Source: an uncultured Bacteroidales bacterium (GTDB lineage Bacteria > Bacteroidota > Bacteroidia > Bacteroidales > F082). From it: 64,000 nt of DNA. Under the pieces are notes generated by a model. That model had not been told where the DNA came from and did no database searches. It worked only from the letters and a program-made list of their open reading frames with translations. Location of the stretch: positions 113,152 through 177,151 of the forward strand of contig ONKA01000001.1 in the NCBI GenBank assembly GCA_900318265.1, in the 5' to 3' direction. Below, one piece after another: positions 32,628 to 40,666 of this stretch. Both the position numbers and the translations under genes were made by a program. Numbering within the stretch: position 1 is the stretch's first letter; each line of letters starts with the position of its first letter.

Positions 32628-33522
32628 AGGATATGGTTTCAGGCGTCCCAGCTTCGGCGGGTCGATGAAAGGGCTTTTCAAGGAGAATCCTGTACTGAAA
32701 TGGCTCCTCATCGTCAACGTGGGCATTTGGATTATGGTGGCCTTCGCCAACCTTTTCCTGTGGCTCTACAAGTCGCCGGGTACCAACCTTTTGGTGAAGT
32801 GGCTCTCGGTGCCTGCCGATTGGACGGAGCTCATCCGAAAGCCTTGGACGATTGTGACCTACATGTTCCTGCACGAACGTTTCTGGCATCTGTTTTTCAA
32901 CGTGTGGATGCTTTGGTTCGGCGGGATGATCTTCACGCGTTTCCTGTCGCAGAAACAGCTGGCTTTGACTTACGGTCTGGGTGGCCTCGTGGGAGCTTTG
33001 TTCTTTGTGTTGGCCTATAACCTGTTTCCTGTTTTCGAGACAGCAAAATACACTGCCGTCGCTATGGGTGCCTCGGCCTCGGTGTTGGCTATCTTGGTGG
33101 CGGCTGCGACTTATAAACCCGATTATGGACTCAATCTCTTGCTCTTCGGCCAATTGAAGTTCAAGTGGCTGGCCATCGCATTTGTGGTCATCGATTTGTT
33201 GAGCATCTCGGCCGAGAATCCTGGCGGGCATATCGCACATTTGGGAGGTGCTTTGTTTGGCTTCGTGTATGGCTTCATCCTTAGGAAAAGCCTTGGACAA
33301 CCCACCGAATCCAAACGTAAACAGCGCAAGCCCAAGATGGAATACACGCCATACGAGGAAATCCACGACGAGCCTCAAGCACCGCGTTCGGATGAGGAAT
33401 ATAACCGTCAAAAGGCTGAAAAAGAACGTGATGTGGATGCCATCTTGGACAAGATCGCCAAGGACGGCTATGCTAGTCTGACGGCTGAGGAAAAGGAGTT
33501 TTTGTTTAAAAACAGCAGATGA
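32611..33522 (+). CDS. Second rhomboid protease with C-terminal extension
   Basis: This 303-residue protein starts at GTG 32611 within the end of the first rhomboid gene. It keeps FLHERFWHLFFNVWML, the catalytic Ser in MGASASVLA and the catalytic His in HIAHLGGAL. A basic/acidic cytoplasmic tail (about residues 225-303) follows, ending in AEEKEFLFKNS, as in DUF6576-type tails. Two rhomboids in tandem suggest different substrates or a paired role; only the second has the tail. It is coupled to the gene before and lies 1 base from the next. Confidence 0.92.
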   Translation: MNEGFKGYGFRRPSFGGSMKGLFKENPVLKWLLIVNVGIWIMVAFANLFLWLYKSPGTNLLVKWLSVPADWTELIRKPWTIVTYMFLHERFWHLFFNVWMLWFGGMIFTRFLSQKQLALTYGLGGLVGALFFVLAYNLFPVFETAKYTAVAMGASASVLAILVAAATYKPDYGLNLLLFGQLKFKWLAIAFVVIDLLSISAENPGGHIAHLGGALFGFVYGFILRKSLGQPTESKRKQRKPKMEYTPYEEIHDEPQAPRSDEEYNRQKAEKERDVDAILDKIAKDGYASLTAEEKEFLFKNSR

Positions 33523-33523
33523 T

Positions 33524-34633
33524 ATGTCGAGCAAGGAGAGAAAACCAAGGAGCTTTTTCGGCAAGATGATTGTCTTCATCTTGGCGGTCTTGGCTGTTAT
33601 CGGTGTGATTGCCATGGCTTTGAGCATTGCCAATGCATACGTCAACCCTAAGGATTTCATTTGGACGACTGTCTTTGGCTTGGCATTTTGGGAGATTCTC
33701 ATCTATAATGTGGTGGTTTTCTTGCTCTTGTTGTTGATGTGGTCGAACAAGATTTGGATTTCGGTGGTGGCCTTGCTCATTGCCATTCCAGGTATCAGCA
33801 AGTCCTTTTCTATCGGTTCGAAAGGGAAGGCCGACAATAGCATCCGAATCATGAGTTACAACGTCCACGATTTCAGACACGTTGACGGAGTGACGGAAAA
33901 GGAACAATTCGCCAATCAGGTGATGGAAATGGTTCGTGAGCATGCGCCCGACATCTTGTGCTGCCAAGAGTTTTCTCAGTTCAAGTCGGGTGTGTCGCGC
34001 CCCCAATGCATCGAAGACTTTGCGAAAGAAGCGGGATTCCAGTATATCTATTTCAATCGAAAGACTAATTATGGTGGTAATGTGATTTTTTCGAAGTATC
34101 CTTTGACCAAAGTGGCAGAGGATTCTGGCTTCGGCAAGGGGAACACATACGGTGTGATGGTCTCAGTGGATGCAGGAGAGAAAGGCAAGTTCCACGTGGC
34201 CAACGTGCATCTGCTCTCTTATATGATTACGGATAGCGAAATCGATGTCCTGACCAACGCTTCCGAAAGGCAGAACTTGGATACGATAGGGAAGACGGTG
34301 CTCCACAAATTGAGTTTCGCCTTCCAAAAACGTAGCGAAGAGCTTCAGACGGTATTGAACGGGATGCCTCCCGTGGGAGGTCCTATTATCATCTGCGGCG
34401 ATTTCAACGAACCTCCGTTGTCGTTCAACTACCGCCAGATGCAGAAGGCAGGCTTTGTTGACACCTTCACCAAGGTGGGCTTTGGCATCAAGCCGACCTA
34501 CGCCGGCAAACTGCCGTTGCTTCGCATTGATTATGTTTGGGCTAACGACGGCGTAAAGCCACTTGCTTTTGACCGATATAAATACAAGGCTTCTGACCAT
34601 TATCCGATAATGTTAGATTTTGCAATTCAATAA
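33524..34633 (+). CDS. Membrane-anchored endonuclease/exonuclease/phosphatase family protein
   Basis: This 369-residue protein has three hydrophobic segments (about residues 13-38, 46-68 and 73-92). An EEP domain follows with SYNVHDFR, CCQEFSQF (metal-binding Glu), CGDFNEPP and a final SDHYPI. The domain occurs in DNases, sphingomyelinases and phosphatases; a membrane-anchored form on the outer face is common in Bacteroidota, and the substrate is not known. It is the last gene of the operon that starts at 29815. Confidence 0.88.
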   Translation: MSSKERKPRSFFGKMIVFILAVLAVIGVIAMALSIANAYVNPKDFIWTTVFGLAFWEILIYNVVVFLLLLLMWSNKIWISVVALLIAIPGISKSFSIGSKGKADNSIRIMSYNVHDFRHVDGVTEKEQFANQVMEMVREHAPDILCCQEFSQFKSGVSRPQCIEDFAKEAGFQYIYFNRKTNYGGNVIFSKYPLTKVAEDSGFGKGNTYGVMVSVDAGEKGKFHVANVHLLSYMITDSEIDVLTNASERQNLDTIGKTVLHKLSFAFQKRSEELQTVLNGMPPVGGPIIICGDFNEPPLSFNYRQMQKAGFVDTFTKVGFGIKPTYAGKLPLLRIDYVWANDGVKPLAFDRYKYKASDHYPIMLDFAIQ

Positions 34634-34660
34634 CACCTAATATATATTTATCGGCTGCCA

Positions 34661-34759
34661 CGGTGCTTCGATGCTTCGACAAGCTCAGTACTCAGCAACC
34701 TGTGACAGCCCTAAACTGAACAACTGAATAACTGAATAACTGAACAACTAATAACTGAT
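34661..34759. repeat. Dispersed repeat CTTCGACAAGCTCAG plus AACTGAATA tandem
   Basis: CTTCGACAAGCTCAG (34674-34688), followed by CTCAGCAACCT, matches sites at 36160 and 39055. Next to it AACTGAATA-like units repeat about five times (34714-34759) up to the glmM start. No promoter box was found for glmM in this stretch. Confidence 0.7.
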
Positions 34760-34762
34760 ATA

Positions 34763-36148
34763 ATGACATTAATCAAATCAATATCCGGCATTCGTGGTAC
34801 CATTGGCGGCCAGCCGGGCGACAACCTTACGCCAATCGACATGGTGAAATTCACCGCAGCATTCGTCAAATTCGTGCAACATCATAAAGGGGTGAAACGA
34901 CCCAAGGTCGTGGTCGGCCGCGACGCCCGTCTTTCGGGTTTCCTTGTGAACCAAGTGGTCTGTGGCACACTGCAAGCCATGGGCGCTGATGTGCTTGACA
35001 TCGGGTTGAGCACGACACCTACGACTGAGATTGCCGTCACCGGCTTGAAGGCCGATGCTGGCATCATCCTCACTGCCAGCCACAATCCTGCCCAGTGGAA
35101 CGCCTTGAAGCTCCTCAACGAGAAGGGCGAGTTCATCTCCGCCGCCGAAGGCGCATGGCTGCTCGACGTTGCCGCCAAGGATGACTTCGATTTTGTCTCG
35201 ATTGAGGAAATCGGCAGCTACCAGTTGATTGACGGCTGGATGGACAAGCATGTCGACATGGTGTGTCAACTACCTTTGGTCAACAAGGAGGTGATAGAGA
35301 AGGCCAACTTCAAGGTGGCTGTGGATGCGGTCAACTCGACGGGTGGTATCGCCATCCCAAAGATGTTGCGCGCACTCGGTGTGAAAGACGTGTTGGAACT
35401 CAACTGTGAGCCTACGGGTAAGTTCGCCCATACACCTGAGCCATTGGCGCAGAACCTCACTGACATCTGCCGCTACGTCAAGGAGCAGGGATGCGACTTT
35501 GGCGTGGTCGTCGACCCCGACGTGGACCGCCTGGTCTTCGTCAAGGAAGATGGCGAACTGTTTGGCGAGGAATACACTTTGGTCTCGGTGGCCGACTTCA
35601 TCCTGAAGCATACGCCTGGCCCGACGGTGAGTAACCTCTCTTCAACGCGTGCTTTACGTGACGTGACGCAAAAACATGGACAGCAATATTTTGCCGCTGC
35701 CGTGGGTGAGGTCAACGTGGTGGAAAAGATGAAGGAAGTGGGTGCTGTCATCGGTGGCGAAGGCAACGGAGGAGTCATCTACCCCGAGTTGCACTATGGC
35801 CGTGATGCCCTCGTCGGCACGGCTTTGTTCTTGACCCAGTTGGCCGAGAAGAAGGTGAAGTGTTCTGAGCTGAAGAAGGAATATCCTGCCTATTTCATGT
35901 CGAAGAACAAGATCCAGTTGACGCCTACCACCGATGTGGATGGCATTCTTGCCAAGTTTTCTGAGAAGTTCAAGGACGAGCAGGTGACCACTATCGACGG
36001 TGTGAAGATTGATTTCGAGGAAGGCTGGGTGCATCTGCGCAAATCGAACACTGAGCCTATCATCCGCATTTACAGCGAAGGCAAAAGCGAGGCCGAGGCA
36101 GAGCGTTTTGCCAATATGATTCTGGAAGAAGCTAAAAAGATGGTGTAA
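34763..36148 (+). CDS. glmM: Phosphoglucosamine mutase / phosphohexomutase
   Basis: This 461-residue cytoplasmic enzyme of the alpha-D-phosphohexomutase family begins with SGIRGTIGG. It has the phosphoserine loop TASHNPAQWN (Ser near residue 102), the Mg loop DPDVDRLVF and the sugar-binding EEYT and C-terminal RKSNTEPIIRIYSE. This fits GlmM, which makes glucosamine-1-phosphate for cell-wall synthesis, though phosphomannomutase activity cannot be excluded from sequence alone. It is preceded by dispersed repeats and followed by a hairpin element. Confidence 0.85.
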   Translation: MTLIKSISGIRGTIGGQPGDNLTPIDMVKFTAAFVKFVQHHKGVKRPKVVVGRDARLSGFLVNQVVCGTLQAMGADVLDIGLSTTPTTEIAVTGLKADAGIILTASHNPAQWNALKLLNEKGEFISAAEGAWLLDVAAKDDFDFVSIEEIGSYQLIDGWMDKHVDMVCQLPLVNKEVIEKANFKVAVDAVNSTGGIAIPKMLRALGVKDVLELNCEPTGKFAHTPEPLAQNLTDICRYVKEQGCDFGVVVDPDVDRLVFVKEDGELFGEEYTLVSVADFILKHTPGPTVSNLSSTRALRDVTQKHGQQYFAAAVGEVNVVEKMKEVGAVIGGEGNGGVIYPELHYGRDALVGTALFLTQLAEKKVKCSELKKEYPAYFMSKNKIQLTPTTDVDGILAKFSEKFKDEQVTTIDGVKIDFEEGWVHLRKSNTEPIIRIYSEGKSEAEAERFANMILEEAKKMV

Positions 36149-36159
36149 ATAAGTCGGTG

Positions 36160-36201
36160 CTTCGACAGGCTCAGCAACCTAGGTCCCTGAGCCTGTCGAA
36201 G
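36160..36201. repeat. 15-bp stem hairpin of the CTTCGACAGGCTCAG family
   Basis: CTTCGACAGGCTCAG (36160-36174) pairs perfectly with CTGAGCCTGTCGAAG (36187-36201) around a 12-base loop that includes ACCTAGGT. It lies between the glmM and threonine aldolase genes and may end or stabilise transcripts. Same family as the repeats at 34674 and 39055. Confidence 0.85.
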
Positions 36202-36225
36202 GGCCGGCTATAAGAGTAAAAACAA

Positions 36226-37254
36226 ATGAAACGAGGATTCGGAAGCGACAACCATTCGGGCATTTGTCCCGAGGTGATGGAAGCCATTGCCCGCGTGAAC
36301 AAGGACCACGCTGTGGCATACGGCGATGATGAATATTGTGCCGCCACGGAGGCCAAGTTCCGTGAGCAGTTTGGCGAGCAGGCGAGGGTTTTCTTCGCCT
36401 TCAACGGCACGGGATGCAACACCTTGTGCATCGATGCCATGACCAACTCTCATGAGGCCGTAGTCTGTGCCGAGACTGCCCATATCAATGTGGACGAATG
36501 TGGCGCACCGCAACGCATCGTGGGCTGCCGCCTGCTGACGGTCGACACTCCCGACGGCAAGTTGACGCCTGCTTTGATCAAGACCCGCCTGCATGGCTTC
36601 GGCTTTGAACACCATTCGCAGCCCAAAGTCATCAGCATCACGCAGCCGACGGAATTAGGCACCTTGTACACCTTGGACGAGATTAAAGCCATCGTAGGTC
36701 TTGCAAGGGAATACAACATGTACGTCCACATCGATGGCGCCCGTTTGGGCAACGCAGCCGTAGCTTTGGGTTGTACCTTCAAGGAGATGACCACCGACCT
36801 TGGCGTTGACGCCGTCTCGTTTGGTGGCACCAAGAACGGCCTGATGATGGGGGAGGCGGTGGTGCTTCTCAATCCCAGCATTTGTCCCGATTTCAAATAC
36901 CGTCGCAAGCAAGCCATGCAGCTCTGCTCCAAGATGCGTTTCATTGCCGCCCAATTCGATGCCTATTTCGAGAACGACTTATGGCGTCGCAATGCTGAGC
37001 ACAGCAACCACATGGCGCAATTGCTCTACAATGCGGTGAAGGACATCCCGGGCGTGAAAGTTGTTTATCCCGTGCAGGCCAATGGAGTGTTTGCCCAGCT
37101 GCCCCGCAAAGTATGGAAAGAGTTGCAAAACCGTTATTTCTTTTACGACTGGGACGAAGATGCCGATGTGGTCCGCTGGATGTGCGCGTTTGACACGACG
37201 GAGGAAGATATTAAAAAATTTGTTGAAACTTTGAAGCAATTGATTAAAGCCTAA
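36226..37254 (+). CDS. Low-specificity L-threonine aldolase
   Basis: This 342-residue PLP enzyme of fold type I cleaves L-threonine or L-allo-threonine to glycine and acetaldehyde. It shows FGSDNHSGICPEVMEAI at the start, DEYCAATEAKFRE, THINVDE-like AHINVDECGA, HIDGARLGNA and the PLP lysine in FGGTKNGLM. Length and motifs fit the bacterial LtaE/GLY1 family. A glycine-producing role fits with the glycine decarboxylase genes elsewhere in the window. Its stop codon abuts that of the convergent membrane-protein gene. Confidence 0.93.
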   Translation: MKRGFGSDNHSGICPEVMEAIARVNKDHAVAYGDDEYCAATEAKFREQFGEQARVFFAFNGTGCNTLCIDAMTNSHEAVVCAETAHINVDECGAPQRIVGCRLLTVDTPDGKLTPALIKTRLHGFGFEHHSQPKVISITQPTELGTLYTLDEIKAIVGLAREYNMYVHIDGARLGNAAVALGCTFKEMTTDLGVDAVSFGGTKNGLMMGEAVVLLNPSICPDFKYRRKQAMQLCSKMRFIAAQFDAYFENDLWRRNAEHSNHMAQLLYNAVKDIPGVKVVYPVQANGVFAQLPRKVWKELQNRYFFYDWDEDADVVRWMCAFDTTEEDIKKFVETLKQLIKA

Positions 37255-37680
37255 TCAAAGCAGTAAATAGCCCACTGCTGGCCCCAAGAAGATAGCTATG
37301 TAAACCAAAGTAATCCAAGGCTGATACTCCACGTAAAACTGTTTGAAGGTCAGGCTCCAAGGATGCTTGATAAGCACCCAACCGAAGAGGTCGAAAACGA
37401 TACAGATGAAGACCCAGATTGCCCCTGTTGTTAAGGCTTCGGTCAGAGTGGGGTCGGGGAGGGCTCTCATATAGAGCCAGCCGAACAAGGAAAAGAAAAT
37501 GATGTTGTAAAGAGGATGCCAGGGTTTGGTCTTCTCATAGCCTTCGCCCATGCCAGACCCCTCTTTCATCGAGCTGTATTTCAGCACTACAATGTTAAAG
37601 ATGGTGTGCAGGATTCCGATAAAGGTCACCACGAAATAGGCCACCCAGAACCATAGCATGGACATCCCGAAGTTTTGCAT
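37255..37680 (-). CDS. Four-TM membrane protein of unknown function
   Basis: This 141-residue protein has four predicted membrane segments: about residues 7-29, 58-73, 84-101 and 120-140. A short polar loop (MKEGSGMGEGYEKTK) follows the first. It has no recognisable family. It lies 12 bases after the cysteine desulfidase gene on the same strand, so probably shares its transcript, and abuts threonine aldolase at the 3' end without a terminator. Confidence 0.72.
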   Translation of the reverse strand: MQNFGMSMLWFWVAYFVVTFIGILHTIFNIVVLKYSSMKEGSGMGEGYEKTKPWHPLYNIIFFSLFGWLYMRALPDPTLTEALTTGAIWVFICIVFDLFGWVLIKHPWSLTFKQFYVEYQPWITLVYIAIFLGPAVGYLLL

Positions 37681-37692
37681 GGTTGTTGGGCT

Positions 37693-38964
37693 TTATTCCA
37701 CCATGATCTTCAGGATCTCGACGTCGGTCTCCTTCATGCCGAGACGGCCGAGGCAGCCGATGTGGTCGATGGTCTCTTCGACGTCCTTGCCGATGATGCC
37801 GTCGCCACCGAGGAGGTTGCAGCCCTGTTTGCTCATCTCGTAGCCGAGGATGCCTGCCTCTACGGAGAGAGCGATCTTGCCGGCACATGAGGGCTTGGCG
37901 CCGTCGCAGACGATGCCAGCGGCCATGCCCAAGGCGTTTTCGAGGGTGTGCTCGATGATGCTGAGAGGTTCACCCATGAGGTAGGCGATGCCACAGCCCG
38001 AGGCGCAGCCTGCACTGACGGCACCACAATATGCTGAAAGTCTACCGATGCCCGTCTTCTGGTGGATGGCAACGAGGTTTGACAAGGCCACGGCACGAAT
38101 CGTGCGTTCCTCGTCGATGTTGTATTCTTCAGCGTAGGCGAGGATGGGCAGGCTGACCGTCATGCCTTGGTTGCCGCTGCCCGAGTTGATGATGACGGGC
38201 ATCTCGCAGCCACTCATGCGGGCGTCGCTACCTGCCGCTGCCCAAGCACGGGCTTTGATTCTCACGTCTGTCCCGAAGCTCAAAATGGTGCTGCCGATGT
38301 TGGCACCCCAGTTGTTCTTCAGGCCTTCCTGCGAGATGGCCTTGTTGCATTCGATCTGCGGCTTGATGATGGGCTTGAGGTCTTCGAGGTCGACAGTGTT
38401 GGCGAAGTCGTAGATGCTCTTCATGCAAAGACAGCTGCGGTCGGTGAGCTTGGTGGCGCCACTCTCGGCATAGCCTGAGTCGAACAGCACCTGATCGTCT
38501 TTTTCCATCCTCACGATGTTGGTGTGGAAGCCGGCGATGCGCACACTGGCGGAGTGCTCCTCATTATATAAGGTGACCGTCACATCGAGTTGGGCGATGA
38601 CATTCAGGGGGACGATGGTCATCAAGGTGTTGTCCAAAAACTCGGCGATTTCCTTTTTCTGCTCGGGAGTCACTTCGGCGATGACCTCAAGGGCTTTCTT
38701 AGGGTTGCCGGCCACGATGCCCGCCGCCACCGAGGCTTTCAAGCCTTTCATGCCCTTGGTGTTGGGCACGATGACACTCTTCACGTTCTTGATGATGTTG
38801 CCGCTGGCCTTGATCTCCACCCGTTTCGGCATGGTGCCAAGGATTTCGTGGGCTTTTGCGGCGGCGTAGGCCAAGCAAATCGGTTCGGTGCAGCCCATGG
38901 CGGGCACGAGCTCTTCCTTAAGGATGCTCAAGTAGGCATTGTACAAACAATCGCTTTTCTCCAT
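37693..38964 (-). CDS. L-cysteine desulfidase / UPF0597 (CyuA-like)
   Basis: This 423-residue cytoplasmic protein matches the UPF0597 (YhaM/CyuA) family of iron-sulfur L-cysteine or L-serine dehydratase-type enzymes, which release sulfide, ammonia and pyruvate from cysteine. Marks are PAMGCTEPI near the start, SGNIIKNVKSVIVPN, NSGSGNQGM, and the Cys-rich region YCGAVSAGCASGCGIAYL with VCDGAKPSCAGKI, which supplies cluster ligands. The ATG at 38964 is chosen because a -7 box lies at 38984-38991; a much longer upstream frame has no coding character. It is followed by a small membrane protein gene. Confidence 0.87.
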   Translation of the reverse strand: MEKSDCLYNAYLSILKEELVPAMGCTEPICLAYAAAKAHEILGTMPKRVEIKASGNIIKNVKSVIVPNTKGMKGLKASVAAGIVAGNPKKALEVIAEVTPEQKKEIAEFLDNTLMTIVPLNVIAQLDVTVTLYNEEHSASVRIAGFHTNIVRMEKDDQVLFDSGYAESGATKLTDRSCLCMKSIYDFANTVDLEDLKPIIKPQIECNKAISQEGLKNNWGANIGSTILSFGTDVRIKARAWAAAGSDARMSGCEMPVIINSGSGNQGMTVSLPILAYAEEYNIDEERTIRAVALSNLVAIHQKTGIGRLSAYCGAVSAGCASGCGIAYLMGEPLSIIEHTLENALGMAAGIVCDGAKPSCAGKIALSVEAGILGYEMSKQGCNLLGGDGIIGKDVEETIDHIGCLGRLGMKETDVEILKIMVE

Positions 38965-38983
38965 TGAATGTTTTATTTTTCGG

Positions 38984-39041
38984 CAAAAATACAAAAAAAA
39001 GTCCTTTTCATTTGTTTGGATTAAAATAATGCCTAACTTTG
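38984..39041. promoter_or_regulatory. Divergent promoters
   Basis: On the minus strand TATTTTTG (38984-38991) serves the cysteine desulfidase gene. On the plus strand TTTG (39011-39014), a 19-base spacer and TAACTTTG (39034-39041) serve the GAPDH gene. Confidence 0.65.
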
Positions 39042-39052
39042 CCAAAAATCTC

Positions 39053-39075
39053 TGCTTCGACAAGCTCAGCAACCT
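39053..39075 (+). repeat. Dispersed repeat TGCTTCGACAAGCTCAGCAA
   Basis: This copy of the CTTCGACAAGCTCAG family lies in the GAPDH leader, between the promoter at 39011-39041 and the ATG at 39113. Other copies are at 34661-34701 and 36160-36201. Confidence 0.75.
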
Positions 39076-39112
39076 AACAACTAACCCAATGTAGAATAAA
39101 ATTGTTTCAATC

Positions 39113-40564
39113 ATGAACGACAGTTTTGAATCCTCTTTGAAGGCTTGGAATGAAAACGAAAAAGCCGCCAACGAACTCATCAACATCGTCGGAAGACTGT
39201 GGTACGACAAGTCAGTCGAGCTCATCATGTTGCGCTCGCTTTTGGTCAACCGTGGTTCGGGTAAGATCTTGAACAAGCACCTCCGTGCCGAGAACGTGTT
39301 GCACAAGCCCGTTCGCGTACAGGATTCCTTGCTCATCGCCAAGGCACTCCTTGCCGAGAACCTGGCTCCCGCCCGTATCGACCTCGGCCGCCTCAACTCC
39401 GAGTGGACGGATGAGAAAGAGAAGTATAATAACAATGTGACTGCCTTTGTGCGTGACAAGCTCAGCTACATCATCGATGCCAACCCGCGCAGCAACAAGG
39501 TGCAAGACGTCATCCTCTACGGTTTCGGCCGTATCGGTCGTATCCTTTGCCGTGAGATGACGGAGATGGCTGGCCGTGGCGACGCCCTCCGTGTGCGTGC
39601 CATCGTCACCCGCAAGAATTCGCCTGAGGACATCCTGAAGCGTATCAATCTGTTCCGTACCGACTCGGTGCACCGTTACTTCCACGGCGTCTGCACACCC
39701 ATCCCGGGTGAAAACGCCATGATGGTCAACGGACAGAAGATCCTCTTTCTTGAAAGCAAGAACCCCGAGGACCTCGACTACACGCAGTATGGCATCAACG
39801 ATGCTTTGCTCATCGACAACACGGGTGCTTTCCGTGATCGTGAGTCTTTGGCCCGTCACTTGCAGGCCAAGGGTGTGTCCAAGGTATTGCTCACCGCTCC
39901 TGGTAAGGGCGACATCCCGAACGTGGTGTATGGCGTCAACCAAGACACGCTCGACCTCGAAAACGAGACCATCTTCTCGGCTGCCAGCTGCACCACCAAC
40001 GCCATCGTGCCTGGTCTTGAAGTCATGCTGAAGAACTTCGGCATTGTGAAGGGCCATATCGAGACCATCCACAGCTACACCAACGACCAGAACCTGCTGG
40101 ACAACTACCACAAGAAAGAGCGTCGTGGTCGTTCAGCACCGTTGAACATGGTCATCACCGAGACGGGTGCCGGCAAGGCAGCCGCCAAGGCCATCCCCGA
40201 GCTGAAGGGCAAACTGACGAGCAACGCTGTGCGTGTACCTACGCCCGATGTCTCCTTAGCTGTGCTCGCTCTCGACCTCGAGCGTGAGACCACTGTTGAG
40301 GAAGTCAACGAAGCCTTCCGCAAGGCCTGCTTGGAGGGCAACCTCATCGAGCAGATCCGTTTCAGCAACAACACCGAGTTCGTCAGCAGCGACGGCATCG
40401 GTGACAGCTGCGCCTGCATCTTCGATGCTCCGGCCACCAAAGTCAGCGAAGACGGTAAGACCGTGATCCTGTATCTGTGGTATGACAACGAGTTCGGCTA
40501 CAGCAACCAGGTGGTCCGCCTCGCCCGCCACATCGGCCAGGTGAAGAGCTACAGGTACTATTGA
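39113..40564 (+). CDS. gap: Long-form glyceraldehyde-3-phosphate dehydrogenase
   Basis: This 483-residue enzyme has an N-terminal helical extension of about 130 residues before the Rossmann motif LYGFGRIGRI (residues 135-144). The catalytic Cys is C293 in SAASCTTNAIVPGL, with the partner His in the following HSYTNDQ and a C-terminal NEFGYSNQVVRLA. It oxidises glyceraldehyde-3-phosphate in glycolysis. The extension defines the larger GAPDH class common in Bacteroidota and some proteobacteria; its function is not established. It carries its own promoter and a UUCG-loop terminator at 40601. Confidence 0.93.
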   Translation: MNDSFESSLKAWNENEKAANELINIVGRLWYDKSVELIMLRSLLVNRGSGKILNKHLRAENVLHKPVRVQDSLLIAKALLAENLAPARIDLGRLNSEWTDEKEKYNNNVTAFVRDKLSYIIDANPRSNKVQDVILYGFGRIGRILCREMTEMAGRGDALRVRAIVTRKNSPEDILKRINLFRTDSVHRYFHGVCTPIPGENAMMVNGQKILFLESKNPEDLDYTQYGINDALLIDNTGAFRDRESLARHLQAKGVSKVLLTAPGKGDIPNVVYGVNQDTLDLENETIFSAASCTTNAIVPGLEVMLKNFGIVKGHIETIHSYTNDQNLLDNYHKKERRGRSAPLNMVITETGAGKAAAKAIPELKGKLTSNAVRVPTPDVSLAVLALDLERETTVEEVNEAFRKACLEGNLIEQIRFSNNTEFVSSDGIGDSCACIFDAPATKVSEDGKTVILYLWYDNEFGYSNQVVRLARHIGQVKSYRYY

Positions 40565-40600
40565 TTCCATGCTTCACTGAAAAAGTGGAACTGTTCAACG

Positions 40601-40629
40601 AAAAAGTGTCCTTCGGGACACTTTTTTTT
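40601..40629 (+). terminator. Rho-independent terminator with TTCG loop
   Basis: AAAAAGTGTCC (40601-40611) and GGACACTTTTT (40616-40626) pair around a TTCG tetraloop and are followed by TTT. It ends the GAPDH transcript. Confidence 0.9.
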
Positions 40630-40630
40630 G

Positions 40631-40638
40631 TATTTTTG
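40631..40638 (+). promoter_or_regulatory. Promoter -7 box TATTTTTG for yidC
   Basis: TATTTTTG directly follows the GAPDH terminator and lies 29 bases before the yidC start at 40667. Confidence 0.65.
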
Positions 40639-40666
40639 CCGCTCGTTTTGCAAAAACTATCCGATA

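Noticed and set aside
34714-34759. CRISPR array
   Set aside because: The AACTGAATA units are short, contiguous and without unique spacers; it is a simple tandem repeat.
38965-39459. Upstream extension of the cysteine desulfidase frame to 39459
   Set aside because: It would cover the divergent promoters and overlap the start of GAPDH; family proteins begin near MEKSDCLYN.
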